DNA of 64,000 nucleotides from the NCBI GenBank assembly GCA_021647765.1, contig JAKIUD010000005.1:21677-85676 (forward strand). Reading direction: 5' to 3'. Below the pieces are notes generated by a model that saw nothing but the letters and a program-made list of their open reading frames with translations, did no database searches and had not been told where the DNA came from. The DNA is from Desulfuromusa sp. (lineage in GTDB: Bacteria; Desulfobacterota; Desulfuromonadia; Desulfuromonadales; Geopsychrobacteraceae). Numbering within the stretch: the stretch's first letter is position 1; every line of letters begins with the position of its first letter. Of this stretch, positions 35,022 to 42,835 are shown in pieces. Position numbers and translations under genes: made by a program.

Positions 35022-35106
35022 TCTTATCTCCTCACGCTGAATATAGGCGAAGTGAAAATACTAGCAAAATATCCAACCAATATCTAATTGAAAGACCTGT
35101 TTTAAA

Positions 35107-35844
35107 TTATTTTCTATTTTTTTGCAGATAAAGAAGAAATTCGCGATTTCCTTTTGGCCCTAAAATTGGACTTTCCACAACACCAAGAACCAGACAATTC
35201 AGTTCAATTGCCAAGTTACAGATTTGTTCTACAACCAAATTGTGTTGTTCCCGATCTTTAACCACACCACCTTTTCCAACCTGCCCTTTTCCAACTTCAA
35301 ATTGAGGTTTAATCAAGGCAATGATTTCAGCCTTATCACTCAGGAGGCAAAGGGTATTTGGCAAAACTTTAGTTAAGGAAATGAAAGATGCATCGATAAC
35401 AGCTAAAGTAGGAGTATCATCAAGTTGGTCAGGTTGAAGATGTCTGATATTGCAGCGTTCTAAATTCACAACCCGCAAATCTTCACGAAGAGTCCAAGCT
35501 AACTGTCCATAACCAACATCAACTGCATAGATTTTTTTAGCTCCATGTTGCAGTAAACAATCACTGAATCCACCCGTTGAAGCACCGACATCAATAGCTA
35601 TCTTATCCTTTATTTCAAGGTTAAATTCCTGAATCGCCTTTTCAAGTTTTAATCCACCCCGTGAAACATAAGGGATATCTTCACCTTTTAGGCGTAGATC
35701 TGCATCTAGCAGAACCCGCGCACCGGCTTTATCCACTCGATGATCATCAACAATAACCTTACCGGCCAGAATTAAAGCTCGAGCACGTTCACGCGAAATA
35801 ACCATTCCCCGCTGCACAAGTAATTTATCCAAACGTTCTTTCAT
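35107..35844 (-). CDS. tlyA: TlyA-family rRNA methyltransferase
   Basis: 245 residues from ATG 35842-35844; an in-frame extension upstream is not needed. The N-terminal S4 RNA-binding domain reads ERLDKLLVQRGMVISRERAR. The FtsJ-like SAM fold has AIDVGASTGGFSDCLLQHGA, then AVDVGYGQL, VIDASFISL and LIKPQFEVG. TlyA 2'-O-methylates 16S/23S rRNA; in many bacteria it is a housekeeping enzyme rather than a haemolysin. Confidence 0.93.
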   Translation of the reverse strand: MKERLDKLLVQRGMVISRERARALILAGKVIVDDHRVDKAGARVLLDADLRLKGEDIPYVSRGGLKLEKAIQEFNLEIKDKIAIDVGASTGGFSDCLLQHGAKKIYAVDVGYGQLAWTLREDLRVVNLERCNIRHLQPDQLDDTPTLAVIDASFISLTKVLPNTLCLLSDKAEIIALIKPQFEVGKGQVGKGGVVKDREQHNLVVEQICNLAIELNCLVLGVVESPILGPKGNREFLLYLQKNRK

Positions 35845-35895
35845 GATGATCTCGCAAAAAGCTTGAAGCTGATACTGATCATAACAGTGCTGCAA

Positions 35896-35922
35896 ATAAA
35901 AAGGGAGGCAAAATGCCTCCCT
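35896..35922 (-). terminator. Intrinsic terminator of the HDOD gene
   Basis: AGGGAGGC/GCCTCCCT stem with an ATTTT loop, followed leftward by TTTTATTT. It lies 55 bp past the HDOD stop and upstream of tlyA. Confidence 0.85.
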
Positions 35923-35976
35923 GAAATATGCGGTTAAACTTGCCAGTTTTGCATGGAATCTGTTTTCTGTTGGTCG

Positions 35977-36837
35977 CTAACCGATAAAGAAATCACGATT
36001 TTCGTTAAAAACTTCTTCCACCTCAATTAGCGCATTCTGAACATCAGCTTCATCCAGTTCAAGAGTTTTTGCACCAGGACATTTTAACAGATCCAGTTCC
36101 TCATCGGGTTCACGTTGACCAATTCCCAATTTCCGACAAACATGCCCTGCCAGATTGACCGTTGCGGTCAAACGTAACAAAGCCTCGGCATTCTCTTCTT
36201 CCTCAAGAGAGATGAGCAAATCTTCATGATGCATGGTTGACATCACCAAAGAACGGGCAAAGTGCCATTTATCCAGAACAGCAGCGCCTACAACTGCATG
36301 AGCATAGGGGAAAAAACGCCCTTCCAATTCTGAAGTACTGGCTCCGTCCGAATAGGCCATCTCGACCAGAGAACGATAAGCATCGGGATCGCTGTAATTC
36401 ATAACAATCTTGCCAAGATGGCGAAACAGTCCGGCAAGAAAAGCCTCTTCAGGATCAGCAGAAGCAAACTTACGGGCAAGAATTCGACAACCAATCGCAC
36501 AGCCCATGGAATCTTCCCAGAGCATTTTTTCCAGCAGCCCGTAAGATTTGTTCATCCCCTCCAGGCTGGCCGCTAAAACCAGGCTACGGAGAGTCCGTTC
36601 ACCAACAATTGCAATAGCATGATCAAGAGTTTTTATCTGCCGCTTCATACTATAAAAAGCTGAATTGGCAACTTTCAGCATCCGGGCTGACACAGCTGGA
36701 TCGCTGGAGATGGCATCCCCAAGCTTTTCATATTTAACATTTGGATCATTCAGCAACTCAAGAACTTTAACAGCAACCGCTGGCATCGGTGGCAGATCTC
36801 GAATTGTACTAACAACAGTCTTGAAATCGGTCGTCAT
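35977..36837 (-). CDS. HDOD-domain signalling protein
   Basis: 286 residues. HDOD features: LPPMPAVAVKVLELLNDPNV, DPAVSARMLKVANSAFY, then GERTLRSLVLAASLEG. Catalytic HD residues of related phosphodiesterases are mostly absent, as is usual for HDOD. These stand-alone domains serve as interaction or signalling modules for c-di-GMP, motility and DNA-damage responses in delta- and gamma-proteobacteria. Single gene with its own terminator. Confidence 0.88.
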   Translation of the reverse strand: MTTDFKTVVSTIRDLPPMPAVAVKVLELLNDPNVKYEKLGDAISSDPAVSARMLKVANSAFYSMKRQIKTLDHAIAIVGERTLRSLVLAASLEGMNKSYGLLEKMLWEDSMGCAIGCRILARKFASADPEEAFLAGLFRHLGKIVMNYSDPDAYRSLVEMAYSDGASTSELEGRFFPYAHAVVGAAVLDKWHFARSLVMSTMHHEDLLISLEEEENAEALLRLTATVNLAGHVCRKLGIGQREPDEELDLLKCPGAKTLELDEADVQNALIEVEEVFNENRDFFIG

Positions 36838-36912
36838 GGATCGCTCCTTAGCATTATTTTATAATAATTAATCTATCATAACAAATTTAAACTAAGGAAT
36901 CATGTAAAAAAT

Positions 36913-37734
36913 TCAATCTATGAATAAATCAGGAAACAGCTGTTGACCTGCGACAACGGCATAAGGGGAAAAATCGGTAATTCCCTCTTCAGCCAGCACC
37001 TCTTCATCGATATAAAAATGTCCTGAGCAGGCACGACTATCACGGCGGAGGATGGCACATGCAGCATCTGCCATAATTTCCGGGGTGCGGCAATTATCTG
37101 GACTGACCAAACCACCAAGCATTGCCAAAGCCGCAGTATGAATAACCGTTTGCGGCCAGAGGGCATTCACTGCAATCCCTTGTGCGGAAAACTCTGCAGC
37201 CAGCCCTAAAACCGTCATACTCATGCCATATTTTGCCATAGTATAAGCAGTATGATTTTTAAACCAGTGTGGTTTTAGATTTAAGGGGGGAGAAAAAGTT
37301 AGAATATGGGGGTTTTTAGCCTTCAAGAGATAAGGAAGGCACACTTTACTTGCCAGAAAAGTCCCGCGAACATTCACCTGATTCATTAAATCAAAGCGTT
37401 TCATAGAAGTTTCAAGGGTACCGGCTAAAAAAATAGCACTGGCATTATTAATCAGAATATCAATTCCACCAAACGTTTCCTCTGCCTTTTCCACCGCCGC
37501 AACTAATTGAGATTCTTCACGGATATCAACAGCAAGGGGGAGAGCTTTCCCTCCCGCCTTTTCAATTGCTTCTGCAGCAGAATAAATAGTTCCGGGAAGC
37601 TTGGGATTGGGCTCAGCCGTTTTTGCGGCAACAACAATATTTGCTCCATCAGTGGCCGCCTTAAGAGCAACAGCCAAACCGATCCCTCGACTTGCCCCGG
37701 TAATAAACAAGGTTTTGCCTTTTAAACTGACCAT
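36913..37734 (-). CDS. Short-chain dehydrogenase (HSDL2-like)
   Basis: 273 residues. The NAD(P) motif is TGASRGIGLAVALKA, followed by NNASAIFLAGTLE. The active site shows Ser in TFSPPLNL and YTMAKYGMS (Tyr-Lys). The C-terminal half, with WPQTVIHTAA and SGHFYIDEEVL, matches the hydroxysteroid-dehydrogenase-like 2 (SDR C) group, probably acting on fatty or hydrophobic substrates. It sits between AIM24 and HDOD genes; the substrate cannot be told from context. Confidence 0.85.
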   Translation of the reverse strand: MVSLKGKTLFITGASRGIGLAVALKAATDGANIVVAAKTAEPNPKLPGTIYSAAEAIEKAGGKALPLAVDIREESQLVAAVEKAEETFGGIDILINNASAIFLAGTLETSMKRFDLMNQVNVRGTFLASKVCLPYLLKAKNPHILTFSPPLNLKPHWFKNHTAYTMAKYGMSMTVLGLAAEFSAQGIAVNALWPQTVIHTAALAMLGGLVSPDNCRTPEIMADAACAILRRDSRACSGHFYIDEEVLAEEGITDFSPYAVVAGQQLFPDLFID

Positions 37735-37754
37735 TTAAACAATCTCCTACAGCA

Positions 37755-38546
37755 TTAATCACCATCTAACATGCGCCCGAGACCACCGAGTAATGAGCCT
37801 TCACCTTTTTGTGAACCTCCAGCCCTGGGGGCATGGGCAATAATACGGTCAGCCAGACGACTAAACGGTAAACTTTGTAGCCACACCCGGCCAGTACCAC
37901 GAAGTGTCGCCAGGAACATTCCTTCACCACCAAAAAACATACTTTTCAAATTCCCGGCACGCTCGATATTATAGTCAACTCTCGGCTCAAAAGCGACCAG
38001 ACAGCCCGTATCAACACGCAGCGTTTCACCCTGTAGCTGCTTCTCAATAATGGTTCCACAAGCGTGCATAAAAACCATACCATCGCCAGACAAATGTTGT
38101 AAAATGAAGCCTTCTCCACCAAAAAAACCAGTTCCAAGACGGCGCTGAAAAGCAATTCCTATCTGTGTTCCGTAGGCAGCGCATAAAAACGAATCCTTTT
38201 GGCAAAGAACTTCTCCTCCGGGAACACTTGTAAGATCTAAAGGAATAATTTTTCCTGGATACGGTGCCGCAAAGGCCACATGTGACTTTCCACGTCCCTG
38301 ATGAGTGAAATGGGTCAAGAAAATCGATTCACCCGTCAACACACGTTTTCCAGCGCCCAACAGTTTACCAAACAGTCCCTGTTCTGGCTCTGAACCATCA
38401 CCCATGCGAGCTTCAAAACTGATCCCATCCTCCATATAAGTCATAGCACCAGCTTCTGCAACAACAGTTTCCCCAGGATCAAGTTCAACCTGAACCATCT
38501 GCATATCATCACCAATGATTTTATAATCAACTTCATGACAGCGCAT
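37755..38546 (-). CDS. AIM24/TIGR00266 family protein
   Basis: 263 residues from ATG 38544-38546, with GGAGG five bases upstream. Features: VELDPGETVVAEAGAMTYME, GKLLGAGKRVLTGESIFLTHF and a Gly-rich beta-helix body ending LLGGLGRMLDGD. The family is broadly conserved; the yeast member is a mitochondrial inner-membrane organiser, and the bacterial function is not established. It is 20 bp upstream of the SDR gene, so the two may be co-transcribed. Confidence 0.88.
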   Translation of the reverse strand: MRCHEVDYKIIGDDMQMVQVELDPGETVVAEAGAMTYMEDGISFEARMGDGSEPEQGLFGKLLGAGKRVLTGESIFLTHFTHQGRGKSHVAFAAPYPGKIIPLDLTSVPGGEVLCQKDSFLCAAYGTQIGIAFQRRLGTGFFGGEGFILQHLSGDGMVFMHACGTIIEKQLQGETLRVDTGCLVAFEPRVDYNIERAGNLKSMFFGGEGMFLATLRGTGRVWLQSLPFSRLADRIIAHAPRAGGSQKGEGSLLGGLGRMLDGD

Positions 38547-38580
38547 ATATTCCTCCATTTAAGAAGTGTTATTTGTTTTA

Positions 38581-38733
38581 CTGATGAGCACCAATCTTCC
38601 GCTACACCCTAAAAAGTCGTCACTCTCGCGAAGGCGGGAGTCCAGGAACCTGAGCAAAATTTCTGGATACCCGCCTTCGCGAGTATGACGTACGCAATGT
38701 GCATAATCAAAGCTGAAGATCAGTACTAATCAG
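38581..38733. mobile_element. 153-bp MITE-like element, copy 2 (different interior)
   Basis: The ends 38581-38603 and 38711-38733 are inverted and match those of the 22252-22433 element (GATTAGCACCAATCTTCCGCT type). The interior is a long hairpin of the CTCGCGAAGGCGGGAGTCC / GGATACCCGCCTTCGCGAG type seen in many bacteria. The right end overlaps the 3' end of lipB and supplies its TGA stop. Confidence 0.75.
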
Positions 38734-39407
38734 GTTTTTTTTTGCATCTCGTTTTTCTGATAATCAAAAGCAGTACAAAAATGAGCTATAAAACGTTTTT
38801 TGGCTTCTACCATATTTACAGTATGATCCAGCTCTCGACTCAAAGAAGTGACCACTTCATTTGGCCGGCCACAAGGGACAATCAGGGCAAAAGATTCCAG
38901 GGAATTATTTAAATTCAGGGCAATTCCGTGTGAAGAAACCCATTTTTTGAGCGCAATACCGAAGCTACAGATTTTTTGTCCTTCAACCCAGACTCCAGGC
39001 TCCCCATCCTTCAAATAACCCACGACGTTGTAGTCAGCTAACAAACTTATCACAACATTCAAAAATTGATTAGCAAACCAGCGCAAATCCCTTTTCTTTA
39101 ACTGAATAATGGGATAGACAACCAGTTGTCCAGGTTCATGAGCCGTTGCCAAACCACCCCGATTTATTTTTTGCACAGTGATTCCGCGTGCAGAAAATAT
39201 CTTTTCTGGATAATGCAAATCTGCCTGAGTAGCACGTCGACCAAGAGTGACCGTATTCGGATGTTCCACAAAAACCAGGGTATCGGCTCCCTTGCCAGAA
39301 ACTCTTGCTTGAACCATTTCGGCCTGACGGTCAAAAGCCAGCTGATAATCGGTTAATCCCCAATCTTCAACCTTAAGAGGAGTACTGTTTTGCTTAATTA
39401 TGCTCAT
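38730..39407 (-). CDS. lipB: Octanoyl-[acyl-carrier-protein]:protein transferase
   Basis: Transfers octanoyl groups from ACP to lipoyl domains, the first step of lipoate synthesis. 225 residues: FVEHPNTVTLGRRATQADL, then RGGLATAHEPGQLVVYPII, the conserved Lys/Gly in ICSFGIALKKWVSSHGIALN, and the Cys in FALIVPCGRPNEVV. The C terminus (YQKNEMQKKT) ends in the inverted repeat of a MITE, so the last codons are probably not ancestral. Three bases downstream of the aldehyde dehydrogenase stop; one operon. Confidence 0.93.
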   Translation of the reverse strand: MSIIKQNSTPLKVEDWGLTDYQLAFDRQAEMVQARVSGKGADTLVFVEHPNTVTLGRRATQADLHYPEKIFSARGITVQKINRGGLATAHEPGQLVVYPIIQLKKRDLRWFANQFLNVVISLLADYNVVGYLKDGEPGVWVEGQKICSFGIALKKWVSSHGIALNLNNSLESFALIVPCGRPNEVVTSLSRELDHTVNMVEAKKRFIAHFCTAFDYQKNEMQKKT

Positions 39408-39410
39408 TAA

Positions 39411-40955
39411 TTACTGATTCCTGCCATCTTGCAACTCTGATGGCAATAATTGGTTAGAGAAATTTTGATAGCAAACTGGTCGCAAAAAACGGTTGATTGC
39501 AGTCGTTCCTACAGAACTAAAGCGACTGTCTGTGCTCGCAGGGTATGGGCCGCCATGATTCATGGCACGACAAACCTCGACCCCGGTTGGAAAATCATTT
39601 AAAATTAAACGTCCAGCTTTTTTCTCCAGAACAGTAAATAACCTGCGACAAAAATCTTCTTCATTGAGCGTAGCATGAACAGTTGCAGAGAGTTGTCCTG
39701 ATAAGTTTTCCGCTAAAATCAACATCTGCTCCTGTGATTCACATTGCACCACAACTGAGGAGGGGCCAAAAACTTCTTCACTGATATGTGGATTAAGGAG
39801 AAAATCATCCGCAGTAAGAAACAATAAAGCAGGCAAAGCGAAACAATCAATGTCTGATTGAGAAGCGCCCCCTGCAACCTGATTTACCCCTTGAATCGTC
39901 GTCAATCGTTTCAACTTGTCATTGTAGTTCTGCTTGATCCCAACATGCAACATCGGGAGAGGGTTCATCCTTTCCAGACGATTCTTCACATTCTGCACAA
40001 AGGCATCCAGGTCTCTCCCTTTGACTGCGAACAACAGGCCGGGTTGAGTACAGAATTGCCCTACACCCAACGTCAATGACTCAGCATATTTCTGAACTAA
40101 TATTTGACCATTCTCCTTGAGCGCTTGCGGCAGAAGAAATATCGGATTCACACTTCCCATCTCTGCAAACACAGGAATCGGTTCCGAGCGAGCAGCTGCC
40201 AGATCAAACAAAGCACGACCACCAGTTTGGGATCCGGTAAAAGCAACCACTTTTATCTGCGGATGTGTCACCAGAGCAGTTCCTACGTCATGACCGCTCC
40301 CTTGAATCATAGAGAAAACCCCATCAGGCAAACCGGTTTTTATCACCGCCTGTTGGATTGCCCGCCCTGCCAATTCCGAGGTTCCAGGATGAGCGGGATG
40401 TCCTTTTACAACAACCGGACATCCAGCTGCGAGAGCCGAAGCCGTATCGCCACCAGCAACAGAAAAGGCAAGTGGAAAGTTACTGGCGCCAAAAATGGCA
40501 ACCGGGCCAATAGGAATCTGGGTGAGACGCAAATCAGGTTTGGGTAATGGCTGTCGCTCAGGGATAGCTTGATCAATTTGCAGCAGTTTATAAGCATCTT
40601 CTTGGACTAACTGCGCAAACATTTTTAATTGATTAACGGTGCGTCCGAGTTCGCCCTCAAGACGTGGCAGAGGTAATCCAGTTTCCAGATTTGCCCTTTT
40701 AATAATTAAATTTTTCAGATTTAATAATTCATCAGCAATTGTATCCAGCAATTCAGCCCGCTTTAAGCCACTGGTTTGTCTGAAATCAGCAAAATCCTGC
40801 TCAGCCAGATTGGCGGCGACAGCAACATCTTCACGACCACCTTCGCTGAATTCACCCTCCAGGGGTTCACCTGTTACTGGATTAACCGCTCGAAACGTTT
40901 CATTGCTGGACGCATGAAAGTTAGCAGAAATAAGATGTTGACCAGTCAGTCGCAT
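39411..40955 (-). CDS. Aldehyde dehydrogenase (2,5-dioxovalerate / ketoglutarate-semialdehyde type)
   Basis: 514 residues. The NAD-binding region is IPIGPVAIFGASNFPLAFS and TGSQTGGRALFDLA. The general base Glu is in FAEMGSVNPIFLL and the nucleophile Cys in GVGQFCTQPGL. The DSRFSSVGTTAINRFLRP ending is typical of the KGSADH group acting on sugar-acid-derived semialdehydes. Pentose or uronate catabolic genes are absent from the window, so the physiological substrate is uncertain. Upstream of lipB in one transcript. Confidence 0.88.
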   Translation of the reverse strand: MRLTGQHLISANFHASSNETFRAVNPVTGEPLEGEFSEGGREDVAVAANLAEQDFADFRQTSGLKRAELLDTIADELLNLKNLIIKRANLETGLPLPRLEGELGRTVNQLKMFAQLVQEDAYKLLQIDQAIPERQPLPKPDLRLTQIPIGPVAIFGASNFPLAFSVAGGDTASALAAGCPVVVKGHPAHPGTSELAGRAIQQAVIKTGLPDGVFSMIQGSGHDVGTALVTHPQIKVVAFTGSQTGGRALFDLAAARSEPIPVFAEMGSVNPIFLLPQALKENGQILVQKYAESLTLGVGQFCTQPGLLFAVKGRDLDAFVQNVKNRLERMNPLPMLHVGIKQNYNDKLKRLTTIQGVNQVAGGASQSDIDCFALPALLFLTADDFLLNPHISEEVFGPSSVVVQCESQEQMLILAENLSGQLSATVHATLNEEDFCRRLFTVLEKKAGRLILNDFPTGVEVCRAMNHGGPYPASTDSRFSSVGTTAINRFLRPVCYQNFSNQLLPSELQDGRNQ

Positions 40956-41003
40956 ATCTTTCCCTCCACAGAGTACGAATCTAAAATCTCCGGGCCAAAC
41001 TAA

Positions 41004-41033
41004 AAGAGGCTAACCACCGCTGGCTAACCTCTT
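41004..41033 (-). terminator. Terminator-like hairpin after tRNA-Val
   Basis: An AAGAGG...CCTCTT outer stem with a partly paired GGTTAG/CTAACC interior is followed leftward by TTTTAGTTT. It lies 10 bp past the tRNA 3' end. Confidence 0.55.
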
Positions 41034-41042
41034 GTTTTTTAT

Positions 41043-41117
41043 TGGTGGGCGGTACTGGGATCGAACCAGTGACCCTTCGCGTGTGAGGCGAATGCTCTCC
41101 CGCTGAGCTAACCGCCC
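41043..41117 (-). tRNA. tRNA-Val (anticodon CAC)
   Basis: 75 bases including an encoded CCA. The acceptor is GGGCGG...CCGCCC, the anticodon arm TTCGC-CTCACAC-GCGAA and the T arm GGTTCGATCCC. Anticodon CAC reads GUG. Confidence 0.95.
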
Positions 41118-41153
41118 TGATAGTAAATTTTATAACAATAACTGGCTGAGGTG

Positions 41154-41924
41154 TCAATGAGAGTGTGCTGCAAAGAAGTCTTCAATTCGTTCCATTGTCC
41201 CTGTTCGGGGAAATAATGAGGCAAAGGCTCCCAGTTCCATAACTTGTCCGTTTGTTACACAAACATTTTCTGAGGCGTTGAGGAGTTTCTTCGCCAAATG
41301 AAGTGCCATCGGTGGCTGGTGGGCAATCTGTTCAGCGTATTTCCGCACCAACGGCATAAACTGATCCGCTGGATAGACCTGCTCGACCAGTTTCATTTGT
41401 AATGCTTCTTCTGCCGAATAGGTTCGCGAGGTCATAAATATCTCTTTCGCCTTATTTATCCCGACCAACCGTGGTAATTTTTGTGTCCCACAAAAACCGG
41501 TAATGATTCCAAGTTTAGCTCCAGGATGAGCAATTTTAAGTCGATCACTGGCAATTCTGATATCACATGCCAGAGCCAAGTCACACCCACCCCCCATGGT
41601 AATACCATTCAAAGCACCAATAATTGGCTTTTTGGAAGCTTCGATCTGGTCAAACAGCCGATTCCCCAATTGAGAAAATTTCCAGCCGTCAATGGAGCTA
41701 AAGTCCTTCATTTCAGCGATATTCGCACCCACGGCAAAGCTTTCACCCGGATCACCGGTTAAAACAATACACCCAACTGTAGAATCAGCTTCCAGAACAT
41801 CTAGCGCATCACGCAGTTCGTGGATACATTCACTATGCAGAGTATTAAAACGCTGCCCATTGTCCAAAAACAGATAACCAACCCCGTTAGTCTTCTCAGT
41901 GTGCAACAATTGCCAATCACTCAT
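41154..41924 (-). CDS. Crotonase-fold protein (atypical enoyl-CoA hydratase/isomerase)
   Basis: 256 residues from ATG 41922-41924, four bases after the upstream gene's stop. The fold is clear: FLDNGQRFNTLHSECIHEL, the oxyanion-hole FAVGANIAEMKDF and NGITMGGGCDLALACDI. Of the two catalytic Glu of classical hydratases, the first is Asp (GGCDLAL) and the second is lost (HPGAKLGIITGF where PE is expected). It may therefore be an isomerase, hydrolase or lyase of the superfamily. Last gene of the putative catabolic run. Confidence 0.85.
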   Translation of the reverse strand: MSDWQLLHTEKTNGVGYLFLDNGQRFNTLHSECIHELRDALDVLEADSTVGCIVLTGDPGESFAVGANIAEMKDFSSIDGWKFSQLGNRLFDQIEASKKPIIGALNGITMGGGCDLALACDIRIASDRLKIAHPGAKLGIITGFCGTQKLPRLVGINKAKEIFMTSRTYSAEEALQMKLVEQVYPADQFMPLVRKYAEQIAHQPPMALHLAKKLLNASENVCVTNGQVMELGAFASLFPRTGTMERIEDFFAAHSH

Positions 41925-41928
41925 CAGC

Positions 41929-42702
41929 TTATTTTCCAGTGAAACGGGGCTTACGCTTTTCAATAAATGCACTCATCCCCTCTTTTTGATCATCAGTTGA
42001 AAAGCACACAGCAAAAGCATCCCGTTCCATTTTGCAAGCAGCTGGCAGGTTAATATCATAACCTGTATCGATCACTTCTTTCCCCATTTGCAGTGATAAC
42101 AAACCATAGTTACAAATTTTCTGCAGCTGCTGCAAGACATCCTCCTGTAAACTTTCCTGAGGGAAAAGCTGATTCACCAACCCGATTCGCAATGCTTCCT
42201 CAGCAGAAACGACATTTCCGGTAAAAAGGAGTTCTTTCGCTCGGGCTTTTCCAATCAGTCGCGGTAAGCGTTGCGTGCCACCAAAGGCGGGTAAAACACC
42301 ATAGCAGAGTTCTCGAAAACCAAATTGAGCCGTTTTATCTGCCAGAATATAATCACAAGCCAAAGCCAGCTCCAAACCGGCTCCAAGAGCATAACCACTG
42401 ACTGCAGCCAGAACTGGACGGGGGAACCTCTCAATCAGAGAACAGAGCTGTTGACCTCTTTCAGCAAAACTGATCGCTTCCAGTGGGGTAAAATGTCGGA
42501 TTTCCTGTAAATCGACACCGGCGGCAAAATGACCCTCTGCCCCGGTCAACAATATCCCTTTGACCGTTTCATCTGCCTGCAATTGTTCAAATTGCTGCTG
42601 TAATTCATCCAACATTTTGACATTAACAGCGTTCAGACAGGAGGGGCGATGCAGGTGGAAAATGACAATAGAGTCTTTTCTTTCAACCAGTAGAGTCTTC
42701 AT
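41929..42702 (-). CDS. Enoyl-CoA hydratase
   Basis: 257 residues. LHRPSCLNAVNVKMLDEL, the oxyanion-hole FAAGVDLQEI, and both catalytic Glu are present: GAGLELALACDY and GFRELCYGVLPAFGGTQRLPRLIG. It would hydrate trans-2-enoyl-CoA in beta-oxidation. It is paired with an atypical crotonase homologue four bases downstream and follows the acyl-CoA synthetase gene. Confidence 0.92.
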   Translation of the reverse strand: MKTLLVERKDSIVIFHLHRPSCLNAVNVKMLDELQQQFEQLQADETVKGILLTGAEGHFAAGVDLQEIRHFTPLEAISFAERGQQLCSLIERFPRPVLAAVSGYALGAGLELALACDYILADKTAQFGFRELCYGVLPAFGGTQRLPRLIGKARAKELLFTGNVVSAEEALRIGLVNQLFPQESLQEDVLQQLQKICNYGLLSLQMGKEVIDTGYDINLPAACKMERDAFAVCFSTDDQKEGMSAFIEKRKPRFTGK

Positions 42703-42835
42703 ATGTTTCCTGTGTAAGATTCTGCAACAAAAAGAGCCGCTATTCGCAGTTCTTCAATAATTGAAAACATCTCCAAAAAGATGGATCTATCCATCACATC
42801 ATAACTCTGCTGGCAGCGAATTGACACTCCTTATT

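Noticed and set aside
39411..40955. Including the aldehyde dehydrogenase in the alkyl-chain island
   Set aside because: It is co-transcribed with lipB, separated by tRNA-Val, and its signatures fit semialdehydes of sugar-acid catabolism.
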